A DNA stretch of 44,474 nt from Bacteroidales bacterium. GTDB taxonomy: Bacteria > Bacteroidota > Bacteroidia > Bacteroidales > UBA7960. How positions within the stretch are numbered: the first letter of the stretch is position 1; each line of letters starts with the position of its first letter. Of the stretch, positions 10,012-19,558 are shown piece after piece. The position numbers and the translations under genes are program-made. The notes under the pieces were generated by a model. It saw only the letters and a program-made list of their open reading frames with translations. It ran no database searches and was not told where the DNA came from. The stretch spans positions 1 through 44,474 of the forward strand of contig JAHYJP010000010.1 of the NCBI GenBank assembly GCA_019429055.1, read 5' to 3'.

Positions 10012-10851
10012 TCACTTCCGGCCGGAATCAAGCCCCTCCAGAAACCCATTTATCTCCTCCCACATCTGCTTGCTTTCAAAAATATCATTGTGCCCATATC
10101 CCTGCAACTCCACAAGCCGGGATGGACCTTTCCAGAATGCTGCCAGTTTTTGGGTGTGCGAAGGCGGAATGATCTGGTCGGCCGTTCCATAAAAAGCAAT
10201 CATGGGGCTATTGATTTCCGATGCAAACTTTTTTGACAGGAACTTGTGCCTGAGTATCAGATTTACAGGCAAAAAAGGCATGGATGAGCGGGCCACTGCC
10301 CTTATGCTTTCGAAAGGAGAGATCAGAACCACAGCTTTTACATCTCTTTCATGTGCAAGAAAAACGGCACTGCCCGAACCAATGCTCCGGCCCATTACCA
10401 CAATATTTTCTGCATACACGTCATCCCTGGCAACAGCATAATCATAAATTTCCAGGGCAGCCTTGTAGAAGCTTTTCTGGCCGGGTCTGCCTTCACTTTT
10501 ACCGTAACCCGGATAATTGATCAGCAAAAATGCCCAATCTTCAAACATTGATGCTGCGGGGATCATATGAGAAACTTCCTCTGCATTGCCACCGAAATAT
10601 ATGATCAGTTTCTGCGGGCCGTCTGTTTTGCTTTTACACAGCCAGCCATGCAGCACCTTATCATCATCTGTTGTGATCCTGACTTCTTCAGTAAACTCAC
10701 CGGTATGAACAGTGCCGGTTAACGGTTGGGGGAAAAAAATAAAATTACTTTGAAACAGGTAAAAGAAAGCAACTATAATGATATAGATAATGCCCAGGAT
10801 GATGATTACTGTTAGCATTCTTTTCATAAATTTTACACGAGGTTTGTGCAA
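10012..10851 (-). CDS. Alpha/beta hydrolase, BEM46/DUF-type membrane-anchored
   Basis: N-terminal TM; LIIYFGGNAEEVSHM, NYPGYGKSEGRPG, VMGRSIGSGSAVFLA nucleophile elbow, GTADQIIPPSHT, GYGHNDIF. Confidence 0.85.
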   Translation of the reverse strand: MHKPRVKFMKRMLTVIIILGIIYIIIVAFFYLFQSNFIFFPQPLTGTVHTGEFTEEVRITTDDDKVLHGWLCKSKTDGPQKLIIYFGGNAEEVSHMIPAASMFEDWAFLLINYPGYGKSEGRPGQKSFYKAALEIYDYAVARDDVYAENIVVMGRSIGSGSAVFLAHERDVKAVVLISPFESIRAVARSSMPFLPVNLILRHKFLSKKFASEINSPMIAFYGTADQIIPPSHTQKLAAFWKGPSRLVELQGYGHNDIFESKQMWEEINGFLEGLDSGRK

Positions 10852-10853
10852 TC

Positions 10854-11615
10854 CTATTTTTTTGTTCTTATGTATACGTGTTTAATTGATGCTCTGTCTG
10901 TTACCCGTTCATCAATATCAAAATTATCTTTCAGTGATTTGATAAAAGGGGTAAGTTTTTCAAAACCATAATTTCTTGGGTCAAAATCAGGTCTTTTCTT
11001 AATCAACAGATTCCCGACATCTCCTAAAAAAGCCCATCCATCTTCATCGGCAATATCATCTACTGTAGCAGAGATCAGAGCTACAATTCTGGCATTGACT
11101 TTCTGCACTGTTTCACGTTTAGAAACCCGGGTGGCTCTGGGTGTTTGATCTTCAGTTGATTCGGGCTCCGGGGTACTCTTTAAAATCTCAAGATAAATAA
11201 ATTTATCGCATGCAGCAATAAATGGCTTCGGGGTCTTTTTTTCTCCGAACCCAAATACCTTCATCCCTGATTCTCTTAGTCTGATGGCAAGTTTTGTAAA
11301 ATCGCTATCGCTTGATACAATGCAAAAGCCATCTACCCTGCCGGTATACAAGATGTCCATTGCGTCTATTATCATGGCAGAATCGGTTGAATTTTTACCG
11401 GTTGTATAGCCATACTGCTGAATGGGTGTTATTGCATTTTCCAGCAACACGCTCTTCCAGTTATGTAAGTTTGGTTTTGTCCAGTCACCATAAATCCTTT
11501 TAAATGTGGGAATACCATACTTTGCAATTTCTTCCATCATGCCTTTAACATTTGCGGATGGCACGTTGTCAGCATCAATGATCACTGCAAGTTTTAAGTC
11601 CTTTTTCGTTTCCAT
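10854..11615 (-). CDS. NYN (LabA-like PIN) domain protein with C-terminal OST-HTH/LOTUS domain
   Basis: LAVIIDADNVPSANVKGMMEE, STDSAMIIDAMDILY, FCIVSSDSDFTKLAIRLRESGMKVFGFGEKKTP; C-terminal GWAFLGDVGNLLIKKRPDFDPRNYGFEKLTPFIKS. Confidence 0.85.
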   Translation of the reverse strand: METKKDLKLAVIIDADNVPSANVKGMMEEIAKYGIPTFKRIYGDWTKPNLHNWKSVLLENAITPIQQYGYTTGKNSTDSAMIIDAMDILYTGRVDGFCIVSSDSDFTKLAIRLRESGMKVFGFGEKKTPKPFIAACDKFIYLEILKSTPEPESTEDQTPRATRVSKRETVQKVNARIVALISATVDDIADEDGWAFLGDVGNLLIKKRPDFDPRNYGFEKLTPFIKSLKDNFDIDERVTDRASIKHVYIRTKK

Positions 11616-11648
11616 ATATTATATCTTACTGGATGATTTTTGTCTTTT

Positions 11649-12770
11649 TTAAGGCAAATTTTTCAACTGGTTGATTGTATTTTCAATAGCTGCAATGGTA
11701 CTTACTATGTCGGATAAATTTACCGATCCCATATGCCCTACTCTGAAGTATTTGCTTTTTAATTCGGGAAGCAGGCCGGGGGCAACGATCACATCTGATT
11801 TTGCCATACCCCCCATAAATTCACTTGCGTTTATGCTTTCAGGAAAATATATGGCAGATAATGTATTGGCTGAAATATCTTCATTTACCGGCATCATCCG
11901 GAATTCCATTTCTCTGATTTTTTCACGAAACTCTTTTGCCAGAGCTTTATGCCGCGCAACCCTATTTTCCATACCTTCAGCGAGAATCATTTTCAAACTT
12001 ACTTCCAGTGCTGCAACAAGATTAACCGACGGGGTTCCGAAATAGGAAGGCCGTCCTTCCTCATAAGCCTGCATGATGGGTAACCAGTGGGTCCAGTCGC
12101 AGTAATAATTACCCACCGGGGTTTTTCTGTTTTTCCATGCATCCATTGCCTTTGGGGACGCAACAAGCAAAGCAAGTCCGGGTGGCACACCAATGGCTTT
12201 TTGTGAAGCAGTAAGTGCCATATCAATACCCCACTGCTGCTGCCGCATTTCTTCCCCGGCAACAGAACATACGCCATCAAGAACGGTCAGAACATCATAT
12301 TTTCTGCCTAGTTCTCCGATGGGCTTCGGGTTTACCATTACACCTGTTGATGTATCCACATGCGTAAAAGTCATCAATTTGAATTTATCTTTTTTAAGTG
12401 CGTTTTCAATCACTGAGAGAGAAACTGTTTCGCCGGGTTCAGATCGCAAAATGCTGACATTTGCACCATAACGTTTGAGCAACTCTGCATATCTTTCACC
12501 AAAGTAACCGGTAGAAATGACCAATGCCTTATCCCCGGGCTCAATGAGGTTTGCCCCGGCCATATCCATGGCCAGCGTGCCCGATCCTGCCATAATGAAA
12601 GACTGTCCGTCGGGGCATTCCCAAACCTTCTTCATCATGCGCAGGCTATTACCGAAGGATGCAATAAAATCAGGTGCTGTATGACTTGTTGTGGGTGCAC
12701 CCAATGCCTGTAAAACTTCGGGTTCGAATTCAATGGGGCCGGGGATCATTAATAATTTTCTGCCTTTCAT
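11649..12770 (-). CDS. PLP-dependent class V aminotransferase, alanine/serine-glyoxylate aminotransferase-like
   Basis: MIPGPIEFEPEVLQALGAPTTSHTAPDF, AGSGTLAMDMAGANLIEPGD, THVDTSTGVM, VLDGVCSVAGEEM, PLP-lysine context TASQKAIGVPPGLALL, FRVGHMG. Confidence 0.85.
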   Translation of the reverse strand: MKGRKLLMIPGPIEFEPEVLQALGAPTTSHTAPDFIASFGNSLRMMKKVWECPDGQSFIMAGSGTLAMDMAGANLIEPGDKALVISTGYFGERYAELLKRYGANVSILRSEPGETVSLSVIENALKKDKFKLMTFTHVDTSTGVMVNPKPIGELGRKYDVLTVLDGVCSVAGEEMRQQQWGIDMALTASQKAIGVPPGLALLVASPKAMDAWKNRKTPVGNYYCDWTHWLPIMQAYEEGRPSYFGTPSVNLVAALEVSLKMILAEGMENRVARHKALAKEFREKIREMEFRMMPVNEDISANTLSAIYFPESINASEFMGGMAKSDVIVAPGLLPELKSKYFRVGHMGSVNLSDIVSTIAAIENTINQLKNLP

Positions 12771-12789
12771 AATCGCTTTAAAATATTTT

Positions 12790-13659
12790 TTAAAGTAGTT
12801 GTAATAGTTTTTTCTTTACCTCTTCTGAAATGGGTTGCAATGGCCTACGACAAGGACCGCCATACATACCTAAATGATCCATTGCCGCTTTCAGAGCAGG
12901 CACACCCCAGTTGCGGGTTACAGCTGCGTTGAGAGAAACGATCTCCTGCTGAAGTTTTTGTGCCCGGTCCATTTTACCTTCAACAAAACTGTGATAAATA
13001 TCCAGGCAATTCTGTGGTGCAATATTGGCCAGTGCCAGAATACCCCCAACGGCACCAATAGTCAGTGCCGGCAGCAAAAATCCTGCTGAGCCGGCCAGAA
13101 CCTGGAATCCTTTTTTCGTATTGTGAATAATTCCGGCCATCTTAGCTAAGTTTCCACCTGAGTCTTTCAGACCGATAATATTGGGATGATCTGCAATGGC
13201 TGATATATCGGCAGCTGTCATGTCTAACCCGGTATTTGCCGGCATATTGTAAATGATAACCGGTACAGCTGATGCATCAGCTACGGTGTGATAATGAGAC
13301 ACAAGTGCAGCCTGCGACATCTGCCCTTTGTAATAGAAAGGATTAAGAACCATTACCGCATCGGCACCTGCCCGGGCAGCTTCTCTGGATAACAGAATGG
13401 TTTCACGGGTAGATTCGCAGCCGGTACCGGCCAGCATGAGCTTTTCCCTGGGAATAGCTTCCCGTGCAGCCTCCATCACCCTTATTTTTTCTTCATGGGA
13501 AAGCATTACCAGCTCACCATTCGACCCAAGGATCAGGTAACCAGATAAGCCATAGCGGTTTAAAGTTTCAATATTTTTACGTATATGCTCTGTTGATAAT
13601 GACTCATCTTTATTGAAAGATGTGGGCAGCGGCGGGAAAATCCCATGAAGATCAATCAT
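12790..13659 (-). CDS. DHDPS/NAL superfamily aldolase, 4-hydroxy-2-oxoglutarate aldolase (HOGA1)-like
   Basis: GIFPPLPTSF, LGSNGELVMLS, LAGTGCEST, YYKGQMSQAALVSHYHTVAD, IIYNMPANTGLD, Schiff-base lysine context GLKDSGGN, FQVLAGSAGFLLPA, GGPCRRPLQPIS; closest remembered match is animal HOGA1 rather than DapA. Confidence 0.8.
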   Translation of the reverse strand: MIDLHGIFPPLPTSFNKDESLSTEHIRKNIETLNRYGLSGYLILGSNGELVMLSHEEKIRVMEAAREAIPREKLMLAGTGCESTRETILLSREAARAGADAVMVLNPFYYKGQMSQAALVSHYHTVADASAVPVIIYNMPANTGLDMTAADISAIADHPNIIGLKDSGGNLAKMAGIIHNTKKGFQVLAGSAGFLLPALTIGAVGGILALANIAPQNCLDIYHSFVEGKMDRAQKLQQEIVSLNAAVTRNWGVPALKAAMDHLGMYGGPCRRPLQPISEEVKKKLLQLL

Positions 13660-13730
13660 GTAATATGCTTTTAGTGGTAAAAGAATTCCGGGTATACTTA
13701 TCCAATCAGGATATCAAAGTTAAGAAAACT

Positions 13731-14681
13731 TCAGTACCCCTGTTCTCTGTTTACAAGATTCAGCAATGATTGATTATTTATTGCCCTGCGGTAATTTTCA
13801 ATGATCTGCGGGGCTACTGATGCCGGTGTGGTAAGACTTGCCACATGGGGTGTGATCTGAATTGCCGGATGCGCCCAGAAAGCATGATCTGCCGGCAGTG
13901 GTTCATGCTCAAAAACATCGAGACTTGCACCGGAAAGATGTCCGCTGTCAAGCATTTCGATCAAATCCTTATCAACTATATGGAGGCCACGTCCCAGATT
14001 AATCAAATAAGCTCCCTGCGGGAGTTTTCCCAGTGTTTTTCTATTCAGAATTCCTTTGGTTTCCGGAGTGAGCGGAAGCAGACAAATGAGAATATTTATA
14101 TTGCCCAAAAATCCATCCAGTTGTTCATAACCATGATATCTTTTGTAATTGGTTTGCTTGCCGGGATTTTTTCCCCATCCCGATACTGAAAAACCACAGG
14201 ATTGCAAAAATAAGGCTACGTGGTTTCCAATGGCACCGGTGCCCATTATGCCAATTTTTATATCGGAAATTCTTTTGTACATGCTTTTTTTCCATGTTTT
14301 CCTGCTCTGGAGATAGAAATATTTACCCAGACCCCGCAAATGATTCATGGTCAATGCCAGGGCAAATTCTGCCAGATCCTGCGATAACAGAGGATCGATG
14401 ATCCTTACTATTTTGATTTGCTCAGGAATATCAGGGTCATTCATAATATGATCGACACCTGCACCCATCGAGGAAATGCATTTCAGGTTGGGATATTCTT
14501 TAAAAATTCCTTTGGGATGATCCCAGGAAAGAGCAAACTTAACTTTGTTCTTATCCTTGATCTCTTCATGAGAAATAACTTCTATATCTGGACCTGCATT
14601 TTTGAGTGCATAGATCCAGGGTTGGATTTTGTGCACATTACTGAAAATGACCAATGACATATTTTTCTGTTTTGGTTTCAA
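13731..14681 (-). CDS. D-isomer 2-hydroxyacid dehydrogenase, glyoxylate/hydroxypyruvate reductase A (GhrA)-like
   Basis: CISSMGAGVDHI, KIGIMGTGAIGNHVA, LICLLPLTPETKGILNRKTLGKLPQGAYLINLGRGLHIVDKDLIE, SLDVFEHEPLPADHAFWAHPAIQITPHVAS, C-terminal VNREQGY. Confidence 0.87.
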   Translation of the reverse strand: MKPKQKNMSLVIFSNVHKIQPWIYALKNAGPDIEVISHEEIKDKNKVKFALSWDHPKGIFKEYPNLKCISSMGAGVDHIMNDPDIPEQIKIVRIIDPLLSQDLAEFALALTMNHLRGLGKYFYLQSRKTWKKSMYKRISDIKIGIMGTGAIGNHVALFLQSCGFSVSGWGKNPGKQTNYKRYHGYEQLDGFLGNINILICLLPLTPETKGILNRKTLGKLPQGAYLINLGRGLHIVDKDLIEMLDSGHLSGASLDVFEHEPLPADHAFWAHPAIQITPHVASLTTPASVAPQIIENYRRAINNQSLLNLVNREQGY

Positions 14682-14920
14682 ATATAGGCAATTTGCTCTT
14701 ATCTCAATGGGTCTTCAAACTAGAGAATTACTATGGGTCACTGAATGTGAGCCGAAACAAATTTCAGCCTTTCTTTGTATCTTTGCAACCGATTTTGTTT
14801 ACTTCCGGTGCAATGCAATAGAAATACTTACGTTTTTGTAATGGTTCCAAAGAACGTGACAAACAGTTCAAATTGATTAACTAATGTTTAAGGACGCCGG
14901 AAACATTAAAAGCATATTTT

Positions 14921-16081
14921 ATGAACAGGTTAATTTTTCTCATTTTCACAATAATTTTTTCAGGATGTTCATCCCTTACACCTTTGCAAAGAGGCAAATT
15001 CATTGCTGTATTTCACCTTATTGAGACTTCAGAGTTCGAGGAAGCCAAAAATATAATTGAAGAAATGATTGAAGATGAGCAGTCAGCAGAATGGGCCAGA
15101 ACCTGGTATGCAAGAGGTCTACTGGCCCAGACAGCCTGGACTGAAGGGAAAAAGAATAACGATAAGAAAAAATTTGAACTGTATCCCGACCAGTTATTTG
15201 TTGCAATTGAATCCTACGAGAAAGCACGTGAACTGGATACCAAAGGTCGTTTTGACAGACAGCTGGCACCACGTTATGTGCTGCTGGCCAATGAGTTTCA
15301 AAAAATGGGTGAACAACATTTTAAGGAACAAAAATATGACAAGGCCTTTCGCGCATTTGAGCAGGCACTGCTCATTACAGAAAGTCCTATTCTGGCTGTA
15401 AAAACTGAAAAAGATCTGATCTATAACACAGCACTGGCAGCTTATGAGAGCAATAAGATGGAAAAAGCTATCAAATACTTAAGCAAGCTGAATGAAAAAA
15501 GTTATTCAACTAATGTTTCTCATCTGTTATTTACAGCATATCTCGAAAAAGGAGATACTTTATCCGCAGAAAAAACTTTAGCGGAAGGTATCGAAAAGTA
15601 TGATGACAACAAGGATCTTACGCTTTTGCTTACCGATCTTTTGTATGATATGGGCGATACGGAAAAAGCGCATGAAACCCTTAATAAAGCTTCCGAAGCA
15701 AATCCTGAAGAATACATATATCCGTTTACCAAAGGTTTGATCTATCAGAAAGAAAAGCAATACAGCAAGGCTATTGAGTATTATAAGAAAGCTGTAGAAC
15801 TGGCACCTGAGGAGCTAATGACATATGTAAATATTGCAACCAGTTACTATAATATGGGTGTGGAAATAGAAGAAAACACCCGGTTGATCAACAGTAGCCG
15901 CAGGGTTTACGAAGAAAGAGAACGGTCAGAAGCGGCGTTTGAATCGGCGGCTTCCTGGTTAAATAAAGCCTGGGAAAAAAAGCCCGATGATCAAACAGTG
16001 ATCATCAGGCTTTATGAACTATACAAATCCCTTGGAATCAATGATAAAGTCATCATTATGCAAGGTCATATCAATCAGTGA
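14921..16081 (+). CDS. TPR-repeat lipoprotein
   Basis: Lipobox IIFSGCSSL; TPR units such as YIYPFTKGLIYQKEKQYSKAIEYYKKAVELAPEE. Confidence 0.8.
   Translation: MNRLIFLIFTIIFSGCSSLTPLQRGKFIAVFHLIETSEFEEAKNIIEEMIEDEQSAEWARTWYARGLLAQTAWTEGKKNNDKKKFELYPDQLFVAIESYEKARELDTKGRFDRQLAPRYVLLANEFQKMGEQHFKEQKYDKAFRAFEQALLITESPILAVKTEKDLIYNTALAAYESNKMEKAIKYLSKLNEKSYSTNVSHLLFTAYLEKGDTLSAEKTLAEGIEKYDDNKDLTLLLTDLLYDMGDTEKAHETLNKASEANPEEYIYPFTKGLIYQKEKQYSKAIEYYKKAVELAPEELMTYVNIATSYYNMGVEIEENTRLINSSRRVYEERERSEAAFESAASWLNKAWEKKPDDQTVIIRLYELYKSLGINDKVIIMQGHINQ
15975..16014 (-). terminator. Minus-strand rho-independent terminator lying inside the opposing TPR coding sequence
   Basis: On the minus strand AGCCtGATGATCA-CTGTT-TGATCATCgGGCT then TTTTTT; downstream of the convergent gene ending at 16090. 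Confidence 0.7.
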
Positions 16082-16089
16082 TCGTACTG

Positions 16090-17997
16090 CTAAATCCTGA
16101 AGGCAAGAGTTAATCCCAGAAATTGTTTCAACTGGGTTCTGGGTGCCTTTTTTTCGCTGCCATCAGGCAGGAGTACCGGGTTACCAGCACTGTCAAGTAC
16201 AGGAAAGCGAATGTCATCATCATAAATTATATGCAGATTCAGCCGAATCATTGAGTACCAGTTAATTTGTTTATCAAGACTCATTTCCCAATCTACATCT
16301 ATGTTTTTGGGCTTGTCAAGATACCCGGAGAACAAACGGATCACATTATTTATGTTCAAACCATCAAGAATTGTAATACTGTTGCGCACCACAAGCTGTC
16401 CACCCATCTCCTGCCTGGCTCGCATATCATTATCGATACCAAAGGCCGACTGATTAATATTGGCTGTATCCAGCACAAAAGTATTCCGGTATGACAAGGG
16501 TGAGAAGTTAAGACTTGTTTTAGGGATAGGCTTCCATTCAACCCCTAAACCAATGGTGAATGTACCGGGATTAAGAAATTTGGATACAACTACCGAATCA
16601 TTGGGGTAGTTATAACCCTTAGCAACCTGGGTTTTACCATACAAAACTGAGCTGAAATCAATTTTATCACGTAATACCATGTTATACTGAGAGTTGACTT
16701 CAACTTCATCGGTATTTGACCTGAAGCCTTGTGCTTCTGTAATTATGGCACCATACCTTAACCGGCCGCTACTTGTCCATTTACTTTTTAGTTCCTTATT
16801 AGTGTATTCTGCAGTGCCCCTGATATCCAGCAAACCGGCAATGGAACTTTCACCTCCTCTTGACCAGTTGGAAAAATAAGTCTGATTCATGGTAAAAGAA
16901 CTGCCCAGTCCGTAGCTCCAGTAAACCGGAATTTCTTTGAGGGGTTTTAAAGCTGTCAGCGATCTTGTGGGCCTGATGGTTGTAATGGGTATATCATCCA
17001 CAGGTTTTTTCTCCCTGCGCTCAACACTCACATCATCTTCCAGAACCAGGGATAAATCAAATTTGGTGGGATTTCCTACCCATAGAGTAATAGAGTCATT
17101 CGCCTGGTTTCTCACCCAAAACCTGTATTGGTCACTTTCTCCGGTGCTCAGCCAAAATGGAATTCTTTGCCCATCAATGTCATTCAGATATAAAAGAATG
17201 GAATCACGAACTTCTGTATGAACAAATAGCGACTGAACCGCATATTTAAGGGAGTCGGGCATTTTTTCATCGGGAACAATGAAAAACGGCGAATCAGTAT
17301 CTGCCACCAGCATCCTGAAGTGCTCGGAAATAACAATTCCGGTTGAATCGGGTAAAAACCTTACGGACTTCCTTCTGCCAGGTGCCAATAAGGGTGGAAC
17401 AACACTGTCGGTATACACCCTGTGCATCTTTACGTTCCTCGATTCAAGATAAAGTGAATCTATGAAAACTTCTCTAATGGTATCGCGAGACGCCAGCAGC
17501 GAGTCAATAAGGCTGTCAAGTGAAGGAATTTTGTCTTTATATTTGAAGGAAATAATCAATGAATCAACCTGATTCATTACGATGGTCTCTTTGGTACTGA
17601 TGGGATCCTTGTCAAGCGCTGTGGTATCCACAATAAAAGTGGCCTTATTAAGCCATCTCAGTGGTAAAGTGTCACTTCGGCTCAAAAAGGTGGGCTTAAT
17701 CACAATGGAGTCATAATCAAAACTCATCAACCGCTTCTTTACACTATCCATAGGTTCATGATAGTGATCAACCAGCCTGGTGAGAGAATGTCTCATGCTG
17801 GCCCCTTCAGTTCGCCAGAGACTATCAATACCCAGAAGATTACTGATATAATCGGAGGCTTGTGATGGTGTAAAAATGATGGTTTCAACTATAATTGTAT
17901 CATTTTCGGCATGGGCTGATTCATTAATATTTTGTGCAGAAACTTTATAAAAAGCGAAAAGCGCAATCAATAATGTAAGAAAAACAATACGACGCAT
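16090..17997 (-). CDS. DUF3078 family protein (predicted outer-membrane-associated)
   Basis: YWSYGLGSSFTMNQTYFSNWSRGGESSIAGLLDIRGTAEYTNKELKSKWTSSGRLRYG... typical DUF3078 segment; signal peptide. Confidence 0.75.
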   Translation of the reverse strand: MRRIVFLTLLIALFAFYKVSAQNINESAHAENDTIIVETIIFTPSQASDYISNLLGIDSLWRTEGASMRHSLTRLVDHYHEPMDSVKKRLMSFDYDSIVIKPTFLSRSDTLPLRWLNKATFIVDTTALDKDPISTKETIVMNQVDSLIISFKYKDKIPSLDSLIDSLLASRDTIREVFIDSLYLESRNVKMHRVYTDSVVPPLLAPGRRKSVRFLPDSTGIVISEHFRMLVADTDSPFFIVPDEKMPDSLKYAVQSLFVHTEVRDSILLYLNDIDGQRIPFWLSTGESDQYRFWVRNQANDSITLWVGNPTKFDLSLVLEDDVSVERREKKPVDDIPITTIRPTRSLTALKPLKEIPVYWSYGLGSSFTMNQTYFSNWSRGGESSIAGLLDIRGTAEYTNKELKSKWTSSGRLRYGAIITEAQGFRSNTDEVEVNSQYNMVLRDKIDFSSVLYGKTQVAKGYNYPNDSVVVSKFLNPGTFTIGLGVEWKPIPKTSLNFSPLSYRNTFVLDTANINQSAFGIDNDMRARQEMGGQLVVRNSITILDGLNINNVIRLFSGYLDKPKNIDVDWEMSLDKQINWYSMIRLNLHIIYDDDIRFPVLDSAGNPVLLPDGSEKKAPRTQLKQFLGLTLAFRI

Positions 17998-18426
17998 ATC
18001 AAAGAGTTTGGTTAATTGTAAGCGTATGATAAAAGGTTAAGTGACGACACTTTACAGGTTCTTTCAAATTTTTTGCAAATATACCGGTTTGAAATCATAC
18101 TCTGTATAATTGCCTGTTCCAATTGTTTTCATTTCTGTTTCCCGGTTTTGAAATGCTGATTGCAGGTTTTTTTTTATACGAAATATGAATCCGATTAATT
18201 TTCGACTCAAATTATACCCCTAAAGCTTACTAAATAAGGTAAGCCGTAAATCCCCGAAAGGGGATCAGATACAAAAACGAAAATTTCATAAACTTATTTC
18301 AACCATCCGTTTTCAAAATAAGGCATTAACCTGGCCAATATGGGACAGACCGGTATTACTGTTTTTTTAACATTTTTTTTGGTTACTGCTTACGGACCAG
18401 AGAATTTATGTTTATTGCGCCCGGCA

Positions 18427-19527
18427 TTAATAAATCCAGAAGTCAGGAGGTTCAGAAGTAACACACCCGGCAGGTGAATAGGGTTCAAAGTAATCTATAA
18501 ACTGAATTTCATAACTGGCTAGGAAATTTGGTTGATGGATTTTATAAACAAACAATCCCAAATCGTATGAAGCTTCAAAAAAACCCAGCACCAGAACTGA
18601 AGGATCGCTGATACATTTAATATTACCATTAATCTGGGTTACAACCGGATCAAATAACCCACCCTGGCCTCTTATCTGTTCATTTTTCTTCACGTGAAAG
18701 TCATAGGCATCGTCATTGAGTGAGAGAAACCTGTTGAATACAACACGAACATCAGTATAAATACCCTCAGGAAAGTTCAGAAATCTCATGGGATGAACTC
18801 CACGGGGGACCATTGCCACCCGATGGCTTCTGGCTTCATAGGGAATGGTAAATTCTCCTATATCAGTTCCTACAAAATCAATATTATTTCTTTTTAGCCA
18901 ACAATAAAATGTTACCTGATCTATGATCTCTCCGGTATTTGATAACTCAGTAGAAGTCTGTGTGTATTGAAGGTAGGCCTCCGAAGTAAATCTAAACTTT
19001 GGAAAATCATAACTGGGTTCAGATACAGATGCAAATACATTTAATACATCCATATCTACTTTTGTTAATCTTCCTGTATGTTCCGATACATAATAGAAAG
19101 GTTCGATCCCTAATAATGCATACAATGAATCAAGAACCACAGGTTGAGGGAGTATCTGTGGGTCAGATTGAAAATGGGCACCATCATCGGTTATAATATC
19201 CAGTATATATTCAACTCCCACCTCGCCCTTGAAATCAGACGGTGTTTCATAAATGCCTTTATTGATTTCCAAAAGACGAACGACATTACCCTGATTATCC
19301 AGAATATCCACGGTAGCGTCAGTTACCATGTTATAAGCATCAATATCTGTCAGGGGCTTTGTATAAAATAAACGAATATAATGCGGGCCATAATCATTGG
19401 TTATCATTCCATCGACAACCATATACTGCCTGTCAACATTAAGCTGGGGCTCAAAAATTTCCTGGCATGAAAATATGCCGGTTAAAATCATCATTAATAT
19501 TATGATTTTCGACTTTGATCTGTTCAT
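18427..19527 (-). CDS. DUF4249 family lipoprotein (track start 19593; Met at 19527 precedes lipoprotein signal)
   Basis: MNRSKSKIIILMMILTGIFSCQEIFEPQLNVDRQYMVVDGMITNDYGPHYIRLFYT. Confidence 0.8.
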   Translation of the reverse strand: MNRSKSKIIILMMILTGIFSCQEIFEPQLNVDRQYMVVDGMITNDYGPHYIRLFYTKPLTDIDAYNMVTDATVDILDNQGNVVRLLEINKGIYETPSDFKGEVGVEYILDIITDDGAHFQSDPQILPQPVVLDSLYALLGIEPFYYVSEHTGRLTKVDMDVLNVFASVSEPSYDFPKFRFTSEAYLQYTQTSTELSNTGEIIDQVTFYCWLKRNNIDFVGTDIGEFTIPYEARSHRVAMVPRGVHPMRFLNFPEGIYTDVRVVFNRFLSLNDDAYDFHVKKNEQIRGQGGLFDPVVTQINGNIKCISDPSVLVLGFFEASYDLGLFVYKIHQPNFLASYEIQFIDYFEPYSPAGCVTSEPPDFWIY

Positions 19528-19558
19528 TTCAGGTATATTTTTAAAATTCTCAATAGAG

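Noticed and set aside
12790-13659. Calling the aldolase dapA (lysine biosynthesis)
   Set aside because: Motif pattern (GTGCEST, YYKGQMSQAAL, GGPCRRPLQ) and genomic neighbours fit HOGA1-like aldolase better; dapD is more than 20 kb away on the other strand.
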